This document shows positions 52,973-62,112 of a DNA stretch of 64,000 bases, piece by piece (the stretch's first letter is position 1; each line of letters starts with the position of its first letter). The notes under the pieces were generated by a model that saw only the letters and a program-made list of their open reading frames with translations, searched no databases and was not told the DNA's origin. The translations under genes were made by a program, and so were the position numbers. This stretch comes from Streptomyces sioyaensis. GTDB taxonomy: Bacteria > Actinomycetota > Actinomycetes > Streptomycetales > Streptomycetaceae. The DNA lies in NCBI RefSeq assembly GCF_004122735.1, contig NZ_SDIF01000001.1:111363-175362 (forward strand), in the 5' to 3' direction.

Positions 52973-54316
52973 ATGACCGACCTGCTCTCTCTGGGCGTGG
53001 CGCTCCTCCTGACCCTGGCCTGCGGAGTCTTCGTCGCGGCCGAGTTCTCGCTGACGACCGTCGAGCGCAGCGACCTCGAACGCGCCGTCGAGCGCGGCGA
53101 GCGGGGCGCGGACAGTGCCCTGAAGGCCGTCCGCAGCCTCACCTTCCAGCTCTCCGGGGCCCAGCTCGGTATCACCGTCACCGGACTGGTCATCGGCATG
53201 CTGTCCAAGAGCGCCATCGCCACCTTGCTGGCCGGACCGCTGGACGCGATGGGCCTGCCGCGCTCGGCGGCGGACTCGCTGGCTCTGGTCCTCGGCACGG
53301 CGATCTCCACGGTCGTCCTGATGGTCGTCGGCGAGCTGGTCCCGAAGAACTGGGCCATCTCCAGCCCGCTGCCCATCGCGAGGCGCGTCGCCACCGCGCA
53401 GCGCGGCTTCAGCGCCCTCTTCCGGCCGCTGATCCGACACCTCAACAACGCCGCGAACCGCACGGTCCGCCGGATGGGCCTGGAGCCCGCCGAGGAGCTG
53501 GCCTCCGCGCGCGGCCCGCAGGAGCTGGTGGCGCTGGCCCGGCACTCCGCCGAGGAGGGCGCGCTGGAGGCCGACACAGCCGAGCTGTTCGTCCGTACCC
53601 TCAATCTCGCCGATCTGACCGCGGAGAACGTCATGACCCCGCGGGTGCAGGTGATGGCGCTGGACGTGCACTCCACAGCGGAGGACGTGGCCAACGCGAC
53701 CCGGGCGAGCGGGCTGTCCCGCTTCCCGGTCTACCGCGGCAGCCTGGACAGCGTCGTCGGGGTGGCGCACATCAAGGACGTGCTGACCATCCCGGCCGAC
53801 CGCCGCCCCCGCCATCCGGTCTCCGAGCTGGTGCGCGAGCCGCTGCTCGTCCCCACGACGCTGACCGTGGACCGGCTGCTCGACCGGCTCTCCGGCAAGC
53901 GCACGATGGCCGTGGTCATCGACGAATACGGCGGCACGGCCGGCGTGGCGACGCTGGAGGACATCGTCGAGGAAGTCGTCGGCGAGGTCCGCGACGAGCA
54001 CGATCCGATGGAGACCCCCGACCTGGCGCCGGCCGGTGCCGACGCCGACGGCCGCCCGCTCTATCAGGCCGACGGCGCCGCCCGCACCGACCAGCTGGAG
54101 CGGATCGGCCTGCGGCTGCCGGAAGGGCCGTACGAGACCCTCGCCGGCCTGATCGCCAGTGAACTGGGCCGGATACCCGTGGCCGGCGACGGCCTGGAGG
54201 TTGCCGGCTGGTCGATGGATGTGCTCGACGCCACCGGCCATCGCGCCGCGCGGGTGCTGCTGCACGCCCCGCTGCCCGGCAGCTCCGACGAGCGCGGGAC
54301 GGAGGCCGGCCGATGA
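52973..54316 (+). CDS. CNNM/CBS/CorC membrane protein (HlyC/CorC family)
   Basis: The 447-residue protein has a CNNM membrane domain (about 1-195) with four hydrophobic segments, the AAEFSLTTVERSDLE re-entrant helix and VVGELVPKNWAISSP. A CBS pair follows (about 205-330, VMTPRVQVMALD, SRFPVYRGSLDSVVGVAHIKDVL, MAVVIDEYGGTAGVATLEDIVEEVVGEV), then a CorC_HlyC domain (about 345-435). The family transports or regulates Mg2+ and related ions. The start ATG has GGAGG 7 bases upstream. Its stop overlaps the next CNNM gene by ATGA, so the two probably form a heteromeric pair. Confidence 0.92.
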   Translation: MTDLLSLGVALLLTLACGVFVAAEFSLTTVERSDLERAVERGERGADSALKAVRSLTFQLSGAQLGITVTGLVIGMLSKSAIATLLAGPLDAMGLPRSAADSLALVLGTAISTVVLMVVGELVPKNWAISSPLPIARRVATAQRGFSALFRPLIRHLNNAANRTVRRMGLEPAEELASARGPQELVALARHSAEEGALEADTAELFVRTLNLADLTAENVMTPRVQVMALDVHSTAEDVANATRASGLSRFPVYRGSLDSVVGVAHIKDVLTIPADRRPRHPVSELVREPLLVPTTLTVDRLLDRLSGKRTMAVVIDEYGGTAGVATLEDIVEEVVGEVRDEHDPMETPDLAPAGADADGRPLYQADGAARTDQLERIGLRLPEGPYETLAGLIASELGRIPVAGDGLEVAGWSMDVLDATGHRAARVLLHAPLPGSSDERGTEAGR

Positions 54317-55332
54317 CCCTGGTGCAGTTGTTCGTGGGCCTGCTGACGCTGGTCGTCAACGCCTTCTTCGTGGGCGCCGAGTTCGCGCTGATCTCGGTGC
54401 GCCGCAGCCAGATCCAGCCGTTCGCCGAGCGCGGGGACCGCCGGGCGGCCAGCGTGCTGTGGGGGTTGCAGCACGTCTCGGCCCTGATGGCGGCCGCCCA
54501 GTTGGGCATCACCCTGTGCACGCTGGTGCTGGGTGTGGTCGCCGAGCCGGCCATCGCCCACCTCCTGGAGCCGGTGTTCCACGCGGTCGGGATCCCGTCC
54601 GCGCTGAACCAGCCGATCGCGTTCGTGATCGCGCTGTCGCTGGCCACCTACCTGCACATGCTCTTCGGCGAGATGGTGCCGAAGAACGTCGCCCTGGCCG
54701 AGCCGGTGCGCAGTGCGCTGCTGCTGGGGCCGCCGCTGGTCGCGCTGACCCGGGCGCTGCGCCCGGCGATCTTTGCGATCAACGCGCTCGCCAACGGTCT
54801 GCTCGCGCTGCTGCGGGTGGAGACCAGGGACGAGGTGGCCGCGACGTTCTCGCACGCCCAGCTCGCGAAGATGGTCGAGGACTCCCGGGCTGCCGGACTG
54901 CTCGACGAACGGGCGCAGGAGCGGCTGCGGGACGCCCTGGAGCTGGGCCGCCGCCCGGTGCGGGACGTGGTGCTGCCGGCCGACAAGGTCGTCTCCGCGC
55001 GGATGGGGATCACCCCCGAGGAGCTGGAGCAATTGGCCGCCGATTCCGGCTTCTCCCGCTTCCCCGTCGTCGACGACACCCGCCGCATTCTCGGCTATCT
55101 GCACGTCAAGGACGCCCTGGACGCCACCCCCCGCCGGCTGCCCTTCCCGGTGTCGGCGCTGCGCCCGATCGCCCGCGTCAAGGCGGCGACGCCGCTGGAC
55201 GACGTGCTGACGGCGATGCGCGGATCCCGTACGCATCTGGCCGCCGTGATCGGTGACGAGGGCCGGCTGGCCGGGCTGGTGACGATGGAGGACGTGCTCC
55301 GGGAGCTGGTGCTGCAACAGCCCACGGCCTGA
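54313..55332 (+). CDS. Second CNNM/CBS membrane protein, without CorC domain
   Basis: The 339-residue protein has a CNNM domain (about 1-190, FFVGAEFALISVRRSQI, AAQLGITLCTLVLGVVAEP, FGEMVPKNVALAEPV) and a CBS pair (about 205-335, VVLPADKVVSARMGI, SRFPVVDDTRRILGYLHVKDAL, LAAVIGDEGRLAGLVTMEDVLRELV). The C-terminal CorC_HlyC domain found in the upstream paralogue is absent. The ATGA overlap suggests stoichiometric production, and pairs of this kind are common in actinobacteria. It ends 26 bases before two TetR-type operators. Confidence 0.92.
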   Translation: MTLVQLFVGLLTLVVNAFFVGAEFALISVRRSQIQPFAERGDRRAASVLWGLQHVSALMAAAQLGITLCTLVLGVVAEPAIAHLLEPVFHAVGIPSALNQPIAFVIALSLATYLHMLFGEMVPKNVALAEPVRSALLLGPPLVALTRALRPAIFAINALANGLLALLRVETRDEVAATFSHAQLAKMVEDSRAAGLLDERAQERLRDALELGRRPVRDVVLPADKVVSARMGITPEELEQLAADSGFSRFPVVDDTRRILGYLHVKDALDATPRRLPFPVSALRPIARVKAATPLDDVLTAMRGSRTHLAAVIGDEGRLAGLVTMEDVLRELVLQQPTA

Positions 55333-55357
55333 CCCGCGGGGGCGCCTCATCGCCTCT

Positions 55358-55393
55358 CTGACCGATCGGTTAGATTGCTGACCGATCGGTCAG
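55358..55393. promoter_or_regulatory. Tandem TetR-type operators upstream of the FAD monooxygenase
   Basis: CTGACCGATCGGTCAG at 55378-55393 is a perfect 16-bp palindrome. CTGACCGATCGGTTAG at 55358-55373 is the same with one mismatch, exactly 20 bases (two helical turns) away. They sit 60 bases before the monooxygenase ATG. ACCGATCGGT cores are typical of TetR repressors, and a TetR gene is encoded at the far end of the monooxygenase gene. Confidence 0.8.
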
Positions 55394-55452
55394 ACGCTGC
55401 TGTGCCGGCGCCGGCCGTCATCGCATCCGTACGCGACGAGGGGGGCAAGGGC

Positions 55453-56700
55453 ATGGACCGCACATCGTGCTGCATAGCGGGCGGCGGACCGGCAGGAATG
55501 ATGCTCGGACTGCTGCTGGCGAGGGCAGGCGTCGAGGTGACCGTGCTGGAGAAGCACGGCGACTTCCTGCGCGACTTCCGGGGGGACACCGTCCATCCGT
55601 CGACCCTGCGGCTGCTGGACGAACTCGGCCTCGGCGAGGCGTTCGCGCGGCTGCCGTTCGCCAAGATCCGGGAGATGCGGGCGCAGATCGGCGACACCAC
55701 GGTCGTGCTGGGCGACCTGCGCCATCTCCCCGGCCGGCACAAATACATCGCGATGGTGCCGCAGTGGGACTTCCTCGACCTGCTCGCGCGCGCGGCGGCC
55801 GAGGAGCCGCACTTCACCCTGCGGATGCACACCAGGGTCACGGGGCTGCGCACCACGGACGGCCGGGTGACGGGAGTGCGGTTCGTCGACGAGCACGGCG
55901 CGCCCGGCGAACTGGCCGCGGCGCTGACGGTCGCCTGCGACGGCCGGGATTCCATGGTGCGTGCCGCGGCCGGGCTCCGTCAGCGGCAGTTCGAGGTGCC
56001 GATGGACGTCTGGCAGGTGCGGGTCGACGGACCGGTCGACGACCTCAAGGACGGCCGGGTCTTCGCACGGTTCGGCGGCGGGCAGGCCGCGGTCACCATG
56101 GACCGCGGCACGTACTACCAGACCTCCTATCTCATCGGGAAGGGCCGGGACGCGGAGCTGCGCCGCCACGACATCCAGTGGCTGCGGGACCGTCTCGGCG
56201 CCCTGTTCGACTGGGACGACCGGGTGACCGGCGCCATCGCCTCCTGGGACGACGTCAAGCTGCTGGAGGTCACGTTCGGCCGGCTCAGCCGCTGGTACCG
56301 CCCCGGCCTGCTGTGCCTCGGCGACGCGGCGCACACCATGTCGCCGGTCGGCGGGGTGGGGGTCAATCTGGCGTTGCAGGACGCGGTCGCCGCGGCCCGG
56401 ATCCTGGCGGGACCACTGCTCCGTGGCGTGCCCGGCGTGGCCGATCTGGCGCGGGTACAGAAGCGGCGGCAACTGCCGGTGGCGGTGGTGCAGAAGACCC
56501 AGCAGGCCGAGCACACGATGATCCGGGCAGCCCTGGACGGCACGCTCGACGGCGACCGGCTGCCGGTGCCGATGCGGCTGCTGCGGCGGGTGCCGCCCCT
56601 GCGGACGGTGACCGGCTATCTGGGCGGGATCGGCGTCCGCCCCGAGCGCGCCCCCGACTTCGCCCGGGTCAGGCCCGGCGCTCGACCGCGTCGAGGGTGA
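55453..56700 (+). CDS. FAD-dependent aromatic-type monooxygenase
   Basis: The 415-residue flavoprotein has the FAD-binding GGGPAG (10-15), the DG motif (VACDGRDSMVRAAAGLRQR) and the GD motif (CLGDAAHTMSPVGGVGVNLALQDAV) of class A hydroxylases such as PheA/TetX-type enzymes. It should use NAD(P)H and O2 to hydroxylate a small, perhaps aromatic or antibiotic, substrate. AAGGG precedes the ATG. The 3' end overlaps the convergent TetR gene by 32 bases. Regulation by that TetR through the paired operators upstream is very likely. The substrate cannot be named. Confidence 0.9.
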   Translation: MDRTSCCIAGGGPAGMMLGLLLARAGVEVTVLEKHGDFLRDFRGDTVHPSTLRLLDELGLGEAFARLPFAKIREMRAQIGDTTVVLGDLRHLPGRHKYIAMVPQWDFLDLLARAAAEEPHFTLRMHTRVTGLRTTDGRVTGVRFVDEHGAPGELAAALTVACDGRDSMVRAAAGLRQRQFEVPMDVWQVRVDGPVDDLKDGRVFARFGGGQAAVTMDRGTYYQTSYLIGKGRDAELRRHDIQWLRDRLGALFDWDDRVTGAIASWDDVKLLEVTFGRLSRWYRPGLLCLGDAAHTMSPVGGVGVNLALQDAVAAARILAGPLLRGVPGVADLARVQKRRQLPVAVVQKTQQAEHTMIRAALDGTLDGDRLPVPMRLLRRVPPLRTVTGYLGGIGVRPERAPDFARVRPGARPRRG

Positions 56701-57292
56701 ACTTCTCCACCTCGGCGGCCGCGGCGTCCAGGTCGTACTCCGGGTGCGCCAGCCAGTGCGCGATCACCCCGTCGATCGCTCCGCCGATCGCCAGGGCGAT
56801 CGTCTGCGCGTCGAACTCCCGGAAGACGCCCGCCTGCTGACCCTCCGTCAGGAGATCGGCAAGGGCCTGCCAACGGCCGTGGGTGTCATGCGAGCCCGGC
56901 GTCTTGAGCCGGGTGCCTCCGGCGTCGTCGAGCAGCATCTCGGTGATCACCCGCACGTGTCGGCGGTTGGCCTGCTGGTAGCCGATCATCGCGCGTACAT
57001 AGGCGACGAGCGCGTCCCGCGGGCCGGCCGCCCGGGCCAGCCGCTCGGTGACGTGGGCGCTGAAGTCCGCCAATACGTGCTCCAGCGCGGCCCGGGTCAG
57101 GTTGTCCTTCGAGGAGAAGTGGTAGAGCACCGCGGCCTTGGACAGCCCGGCCCGCTCGGCGATCGCCGACAGCGAGGTCGAGGGATGGCCGCGGGTGGAG
57201 ATCAGGTCGATGGTGGCGTCGATGAGCTGCCGGCGGCGGGCCCGTTCGGTGAACGTCGGCTCGTCGGGGCCCTCGCCGCGGCGGGGAGTCAT
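56669..57292 (-). CDS. TetR-family repressor
   Basis: The 207-residue regulator has an N-terminal helix-turn-helix (about 18-65, RRQLIDATIDLISTRGHPSTSLSAIAERAGLSKAAVLYHFSSKDNL) and a TetR ligand-binding region of the kind with VRVITEMLLDD and IALAIGGAIDGVIAHWLAHPEYD. It is tail-to-tail with the FAD monooxygenase gene and probably controls it through the ACCGATCGGT operators. No copy of the operator was seen before its own start, so autoregulation is not evident. Confidence 0.92.
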   Translation of the reverse strand: MTPRRGEGPDEPTFTERARRRQLIDATIDLISTRGHPSTSLSAIAERAGLSKAAVLYHFSSKDNLTRAALEHVLADFSAHVTERLARAAGPRDALVAYVRAMIGYQQANRRHVRVITEMLLDDAGGTRLKTPGSHDTHGRWQALADLLTEGQQAGVFREFDAQTIALAIGGAIDGVIAHWLAHPEYDLDAAAAEVEKFTLDAVERRA

Positions 57293-57416
57293 CGCGCTGC
57301 CACCTGCCTCTTTCTCACCGTTCGAACGACAACAGACCGTACACCGCGGGCGCCGGACCGCCCTCGCGGGACCGGGCCATACCGAGCGGTACGGCGGGCG
57401 GTAGGATCACCGCGCC

Positions 57417-58187
57417 ATGGAGATGAATGCCCGTTACACCAGTTTCGTCGCGGTCGGCGACAGCTTCACCGAAGGCATGTCGGACGGCCTGCCGGACGGC
57501 TCGTACCGCGGCTGGGCCGATCTGCTCGCCGCCCGGCTGGCGGCCTCCTCGCCCGGCTTCCGCTACGCCAATCTCGCGGTCCGCGGCAAGCTCATCGGGC
57601 AGATCGCCGACGAGCAGTGCGGGCCGGCCGCCGCCATGGGCGCCGACCTGGTGACGCTGGTGGGCGGGCTCAATGACGTCCTGCGGCCGCGCTGCGAGGT
57701 GGCGCGGGTCTGCGCGCGGTTCGAGGAGGCCGCGGCAGTGCTGGCGAGGGGCGGCGGACAGCTGGTGCTGATGCGCAGCCCCGGCCGGCAGGGCCCCGTG
57801 CTGGAGCGCTTCCGGCCGCGCATGGAGCAGCTGTTCGCGCACCTCGACGAGGTGGCCGCGCGGCACGGCGCGGTCGTCGTGGACCTGTACGCCTCGCGGG
57901 CACTCGCCGATCCGCGGCTGTGGGCCGACGACCGGCTGCATCTGAACGCCGAGGGGCACCGCCGGGTGGCGGAGGCCGTGTGGCAGGCGATCGGGCTGAC
58001 CGCGGAGGAGGACTGGGACGCGCCGCTGCCGTCCGCCGCACCGCCGGGCTGGCGCGCGCGGCGCACCGCGGATCTGCGGTTCGCACGTGAGCACCTGGTG
58101 CCGTGGCTGGGCCGGCGGCTCACCGGCCGGTCCTCCGGCGACGGCCGGCCGGCCAAGCGGCCCGAGCTGCTGCCGTACGAGGGCTGA
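57417..58187 (+). CDS. SGNH-family hydrolase
   Basis: The 256-residue esterase/lipase-like protein has the block I serine S16 (GDSFTEG), block III GGLND (about residue 83) and the catalytic D/H pair in DDRLHLNAEGH. No signal peptide is present, so it works inside the cell, unlike many secreted SGNH lipases. The C-terminal 50 residues are basic and proline rich. It is followed by purB in the same direction, separated by 94 bases. The substrate is unknown. Confidence 0.9.
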   Translation: MEMNARYTSFVAVGDSFTEGMSDGLPDGSYRGWADLLAARLAASSPGFRYANLAVRGKLIGQIADEQCGPAAAMGADLVTLVGGLNDVLRPRCEVARVCARFEEAAAVLARGGGQLVLMRSPGRQGPVLERFRPRMEQLFAHLDEVAARHGAVVVDLYASRALADPRLWADDRLHLNAEGHRRVAEAVWQAIGLTAEEDWDAPLPSAAPPGWRARRTADLRFAREHLVPWLGRRLTGRSSGDGRPAKRPELLPYEG

Positions 58188-58281
58188 AGCGCCCCGGCCG
58201 GCGCCCGCCCGTCGGCTTGGAGGAAAGCACAGCCGGGACCGGGGCGTCGACCTGCGTAAACCGCCACTAGACTCTGACCAC

Positions 58282-59724
58282 GTGACTGCTGTGTCTGCGA
58301 AGCCTCGCATCCCCAATGTCCTGGCCGGCCGCTACGCCTCCGCGGAGCTGGCCGTGCTGTGGTCCCCCGAGTACAAGGTCAAGCTGGAGCGCAAGCTGTG
58401 GCTCGCCGTGCTGCGTGCGCAGAAGGACCTGGGGGTGGAGGTCCCCGAGCAGGCGCTGGCCGACTACGAGCGCGTCCTGGAGACCGTCGACCTGGCCTCC
58501 ATCGCCGAGCGCGAGAAGGTCACCCGGCACGACGTCAAGGCGCGCATCGAGGAGTTCAACGCCCTCGCCGGTCATGAGCAGGTCCACAAGGGCATGACCT
58601 CCCGGGACCTGACCGAGAACGTTGAGCAGCTCCAGGTGCGGCTCTCGCTGGAGCTGATGCGGGACCGTACGGTTGCCGTGCTGGCGCGCCTGGGCTCGCT
58701 GGCCGCGCAGCACGCCGAGCTGGTGATGGCCGGCCGCTCGCACAATGTCGCCGCCCAGTCCACGACGCTCGGCAAGCGCTTCGCAACCGCGGCGGACGAA
58801 CTGCTGGTCGCGTACGGCCGGCTGGACGACCTGCTCTCCCGCTACCCGCTGCGCGGCATCAAGGGCCCGGTCGGCACCGCCCAGGACATGCTCGACCTGC
58901 TGGGCGGCGACGCGGCCAAGCTCGCCGACCTGGAGCGGCGGATCGCCGCGCACCTCGGCTTCGGGCAGGCCTTCACCTCCGTCGGCCAGGTCTACCCGCG
59001 CTCGCTGGACTACGACGTGGTCACCGCGCTGGTGCAGCTGGCCGCCGCCCCCTCGTCGCTCGCCAAGACGATCCGGCTGATGGCCGGGCACGAGCTGGTG
59101 ACCGAGGGCTTCAAGCCCGGCCAGGTCGGCTCCTCGGCGATGCCGCACAAGATGAACACCCGCTCCTGCGAGCGCGTCAACGGCCTGATGGTGATCCTGC
59201 GCGGCTACGCCTCGATGGCCGGTGAGCTCTCCGGCGACCAGTGGAACGAGGGCGATGTGTCCTGCTCCGTGGTGCGCCGGGTCGCGCTGCCGGACTCGTT
59301 CTTCGCGCTCGACGGTCTGCTGGAGACCTTCCTGACCGTGCTCGACGAGTTCGGCGCCTTCCCCGCCGTCGTCGCCCGCGAGCTGGACCGCTATCTGCCG
59401 TTCCTCGCCACGACCAAGGTGCTGATGGCGTCCGTGCGGGCCGGTGTGGGCCGCGAGGAGGCACACGAGGCGATCAAGGAGAACGCGGTCGCGTCGGCGC
59501 TGGCCATGCGGGAGCAGGGCGTCGAGCGCAACGAGCTGCTGGACAAGCTGGCCGCGGACACCCGGATCCCGCTGGACAAGGCCCAGTTGGACGCCCTGAT
59601 GGCGGACAAGCTCTCCTTCACCGGCGCCGCGGCCGACCAGGTGACGTCGGTCGTCGCCCGGATCGAGGAGATCGCCAAGCAGCTCCCGGAGGCCGCCGCG
59701 TACACCCCGGGCTCCATCCTCTGA
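58282..59724 (+). CDS. purB: Adenylosuccinate lyase PurB
   Basis: PurB cleaves SAICAR and adenylosuccinate in purine synthesis. The 480-residue protein carries the fumarase-superfamily signature GSSAMPHKMN (283-292), TSRDLTENVEQLQ and GRSHNVAAQSTTLGKRFA. The GTG start gives VTAVSAKPRIPNVLAGRYAS, the standard opening, although the ribosome binding site is weak. It is a housekeeping gene, and its presence suggests that this part of the window is core chromosome. Confidence 0.96.
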   Translation: MTAVSAKPRIPNVLAGRYASAELAVLWSPEYKVKLERKLWLAVLRAQKDLGVEVPEQALADYERVLETVDLASIAEREKVTRHDVKARIEEFNALAGHEQVHKGMTSRDLTENVEQLQVRLSLELMRDRTVAVLARLGSLAAQHAELVMAGRSHNVAAQSTTLGKRFATAADELLVAYGRLDDLLSRYPLRGIKGPVGTAQDMLDLLGGDAAKLADLERRIAAHLGFGQAFTSVGQVYPRSLDYDVVTALVQLAAAPSSLAKTIRLMAGHELVTEGFKPGQVGSSAMPHKMNTRSCERVNGLMVILRGYASMAGELSGDQWNEGDVSCSVVRRVALPDSFFALDGLLETFLTVLDEFGAFPAVVARELDRYLPFLATTKVLMASVRAGVGREEAHEAIKENAVASALAMREQGVERNELLDKLAADTRIPLDKAQLDALMADKLSFTGAAADQVTSVVARIEEIAKQLPEAAAYTPGSIL

Positions 59725-59750
59725 CGCGACTGCCCTCCGACGCGACTGCC

Positions 59751-60308
59751 GTGCGCTTCACTCCCGAAGAGCTGGAAGCCGCTCGCGACCGCCTCGTCCC
59801 GGACGTGGCCGCGAGCGGCTTGCGCGTGCTCTTCTGCGGAATCAACCCCGGGCTGATGACGGCGGCCACCGGCCACCACTTCGCCCGGCCCGGGAACCGC
59901 TTCTGGCCCGCCCTGCACGCCGCCGGCTTCACCCCGCGCCGACTGCGGCCCGACGAGCAGGAAGAGCTGCTCGCACACGGCCTCGGCATCACCAATGTCG
60001 TGGCCCGGGCGACCGCCAAGGCGGACGAACTGAGCACGGAGGAGTACCGCGAGGGCGGCCGGCTGCTGGCCGCGAAGGTGGCCAGGCTGCGGCCCCGCTG
60101 GCTCGCGGTCGCCGGGGTCACCGCGTATCGCCTCGCGTTCGACGACAAGCGGGCCGCGATCGGGCCGCAGCAGCGCACGCTGGGCGACACCCGCATCTGG
60201 GCGCTGCCCAACCCGAGCGGGCTGAACGCCCATTGGACGCCGACGGCGCTGGCCGAGGAGTTCGGACGGCTGCGCGCCGCGGCGTTCGCGACGGACGACG
60301 ACGGGTGA
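59751..60308 (+). CDS. G/U mismatch-specific uracil-DNA glycosylase (MUG/TDG family)
   Basis: The 185-residue repair enzyme removes uracil or modified bases opposite G. It has the active-site motif GINPGL (N32, about 30-35), HHFARPGNRFWPALHAAGF, VARATAKADELS, and the intercalation-loop motif NPSGLNAHW. A GTG (VRFTPEELEAARDRL) is the only good start; no clear ribosome binding site precedes it, and the gene follows purB by 26 bases, so it probably depends on translation from purB. Confidence 0.88.
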   Translation: MRFTPEELEAARDRLVPDVAASGLRVLFCGINPGLMTAATGHHFARPGNRFWPALHAAGFTPRRLRPDEQEELLAHGLGITNVVARATAKADELSTEEYREGGRLLAAKVARLRPRWLAVAGVTAYRLAFDDKRAAIGPQQRTLGDTRIWALPNPSGLNAHWTPTALAEEFGRLRAAAFATDDDG

Positions 60309-60339
60309 GACGCCGGGGGCGAGTGCTGCCGGGCCTGGG

Positions 60340-60411
60340 GGTTCCGGGGCGCTGGCCAGGATTCCGGGGCTCCGGCCGGGGATTCCGGAGCTCCGGCCGG
60401 GGGTTCCGCGG
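60340..60411. repeat. Tandem repeat, about three and a half 21-base units
   Basis: Units of the type ATTCCGGGGCTCCGGCCGGGG repeat after the glycosylase stop: a diverged copy at 60341, near-identical copies at 60361 and 60382, and a partial one at 60403. The units can fold into GC hairpins and may act as a terminator. No coding role is seen. Confidence 0.7.
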
Positions 60412-60567
60412 GGTCGGGTGCCCGGACGGCGGTGCCCACCGTGCCGGCGGCACCGCCCGCTCGGCCGCTGTTCCGCACCACGTCACCCGATAGCCGTGTA
60501 CATGCCGCGGTGACGGTTCTACGCTGTCGCCGCCCGCGCACCCCTCCCCTCCCATACGGAGGCTTTT

Positions 60568-60732
60568 GTGCCTGCTCCGTCCCCCTCGGCTTCCCCCACC
60601 TCCCCCGCTTCCCCCACGTCCCGCTCCTCCGCCTCCTTCCCGCGCATCCGCCGCTCGCGCCGCCGCAGGGGCGGTGCGCTCGCCGAAGCGTTCGGCCTCG
60701 CCGCCGCCGACCTCGGCACCTGGGCGAGCTGA
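60568..60732 (+). CDS. Small Ser/Pro/Arg-rich ORF upstream of the MFS gene
   Basis: A 54-residue reading begins at GTG with a good GGAGG site 5 bases upstream. It encodes a Ser/Pro-rich start (PAPSPSASPTSPASPTS), a basic middle (RIRRSRRRRGG) and an end ALAEAFGLAAADLGTWAS. Its stop is one base before the GTG start of the MFS transporter gene, which itself has no ribosome binding site. It therefore probably serves, at least, as a translational leader. I recognise no family; its biased composition makes a free protein function uncertain. Confidence 0.6.
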   Translation: MPAPSPSASPTSPASPTSRSSASFPRIRRSRRRRGGALAEAFGLAAADLGTWAS

Positions 60733-60733
60733 C

Positions 60734-62011
60734 GTGTATCTCACCGACCGGCCGACCGCTGCCACCACTCCGCCGGATGACCGGCGCCCCGCTCCGGGCC
60801 GGCGCTCCCTGGCCGCCCTGCCGTCCACCGTGCTCGTCCTGGGCACCGTAAGCCTGATCACCGATGTCTCCTCGGAAATGATCACGGCCGTTCTCCCGCT
60901 GTACCTCGTCACCGAACTCGGGCTGTCCCCTTTGGGGTTCGGTGTGCTGGACGGGGTCTACAACGGGGTGAGCGCGCTGGTCCGGCTGGTGGGTGGCCGG
61001 TTGTCGGACCGGGGCGAGGGCGGCGGTCACAAGACCGTGGCCGCGGTGGGGTACGGGCTCTCCGCCCTCTGCAAGCCGTTGTTGCTGATGGTGCACTCGC
61101 TGCCGTGGATCGGTGCGGTGCTGGCCGTGGACCGTACCGGCAAGGGGCTGCGGACCGCCCCACGGGACGCGATGATCTCGCTGGCGGCCGAACCGGCCAC
61201 CCGCGGGCGGGCGTTCGGCGTGCACCGGGCGATGGACACCGCGGGCGCACTGTGCGGTCCGCTGGTGGCGTTCCTGCTGCTGAGGGCGGCCGCGGAGGGC
61301 TATGACGCGGTGTTCACGGTCAGCTTCTGCATCGCCGTACTGGGCGTGGTCGTGCTCCTGCTCTTCGTCCCGGGCCGCGCCCGGGACGCCGCTCCGCCTA
61401 CCGCCGAACCGGCCCCGGCCCGGCCGCGGATGCCGGTGCGCGCGCTCCTGGGGCGGCCGGAGGTACGCCGGCTGACGGGGTGTGCGGTGCTGCTGGGGCT
61501 GACCACCGTCAGCGACTCCTTCCTCTATCTGACGCTGCAGCGGCGGCTGGATCTGCCGGCGGGGTGGTTTCCGCTGCTCCCGCTGGGCACGGCCGCGGCA
61601 TTCCTGCTGCTGGCCGTTCCCCTGGGGGCGATCGCCGACCGGCTCGGCCGCCGGAGGCTGTTCCTGGCCGGGCATCTGGCGCTGCTGGGCGCCTACGGTC
61701 TGCTCGTGGCCCCGCTCACCGGCGGCCCGCTGCTGGTCTGTGCCGTGCTCGTCCTGCACGGTGCCTTCTATGCAGCTACCGACGGGGTGCTGGCGGCCGC
61801 GACCGCCGACGCCGTGCCGGAGGAGGTCCGCGGCAGCGGTCTGGCTGTGGTGCAGACCGGCCAGACCGCCGCGCGCTTCGTCTGCTCGCTCGCCTTCGGC
61901 GCCGCCTGGACCGCCTGGGGCGACCGCACCGCCGTACTGGCGGCCGCCGTCGGCCTCGCCCTCGCCGCGGCCCTCAGCGCCCGCCTGCTGCACCGCGCCG
62001 CCCCGGCGTGA
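60734..62011 (+). CDS. MFS transporter
   Basis: The 425-residue membrane protein has 12 predicted helices from about residue 25 on, starting STVLVLGTVSLITDVSSEMI. It carries the MFS motif-A-like GRLSDRGEGG and GAIADRLGRRRLF between helices 2-3 and 8-9. TDVSSEM and DRTGKGLRTAPRDAM match the group of MFS proteins annotated as drug or metabolite exporters in actinobacteria. The GTG start is one base after the small ORF, with translation likely coupled. The substrate is unknown. Confidence 0.9.
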   Translation: MYLTDRPTAATTPPDDRRPAPGRRSLAALPSTVLVLGTVSLITDVSSEMITAVLPLYLVTELGLSPLGFGVLDGVYNGVSALVRLVGGRLSDRGEGGGHKTVAAVGYGLSALCKPLLLMVHSLPWIGAVLAVDRTGKGLRTAPRDAMISLAAEPATRGRAFGVHRAMDTAGALCGPLVAFLLLRAAAEGYDAVFTVSFCIAVLGVVVLLLFVPGRARDAAPPTAEPAPARPRMPVRALLGRPEVRRLTGCAVLLGLTTVSDSFLYLTLQRRLDLPAGWFPLLPLGTAAAFLLLAVPLGAIADRLGRRRLFLAGHLALLGAYGLLVAPLTGGPLLVCAVLVLHGAFYAATDGVLAAATADAVPEEVRGSGLAVVQTGQTAARFVCSLAFGAAWTAWGDRTAVLAAAVGLALAAALSARLLHRAAPA

Positions 62012-62112
62012 CCGTACCGGCGTGAGCCGTCCCCGGAGGGGGCGGTGAGGCGCCGACCTGCCCCCTCGGACACACCCCTGCTCCCCTGCTCCCCTGCTCC
62101 CCTGCTCCCCGC

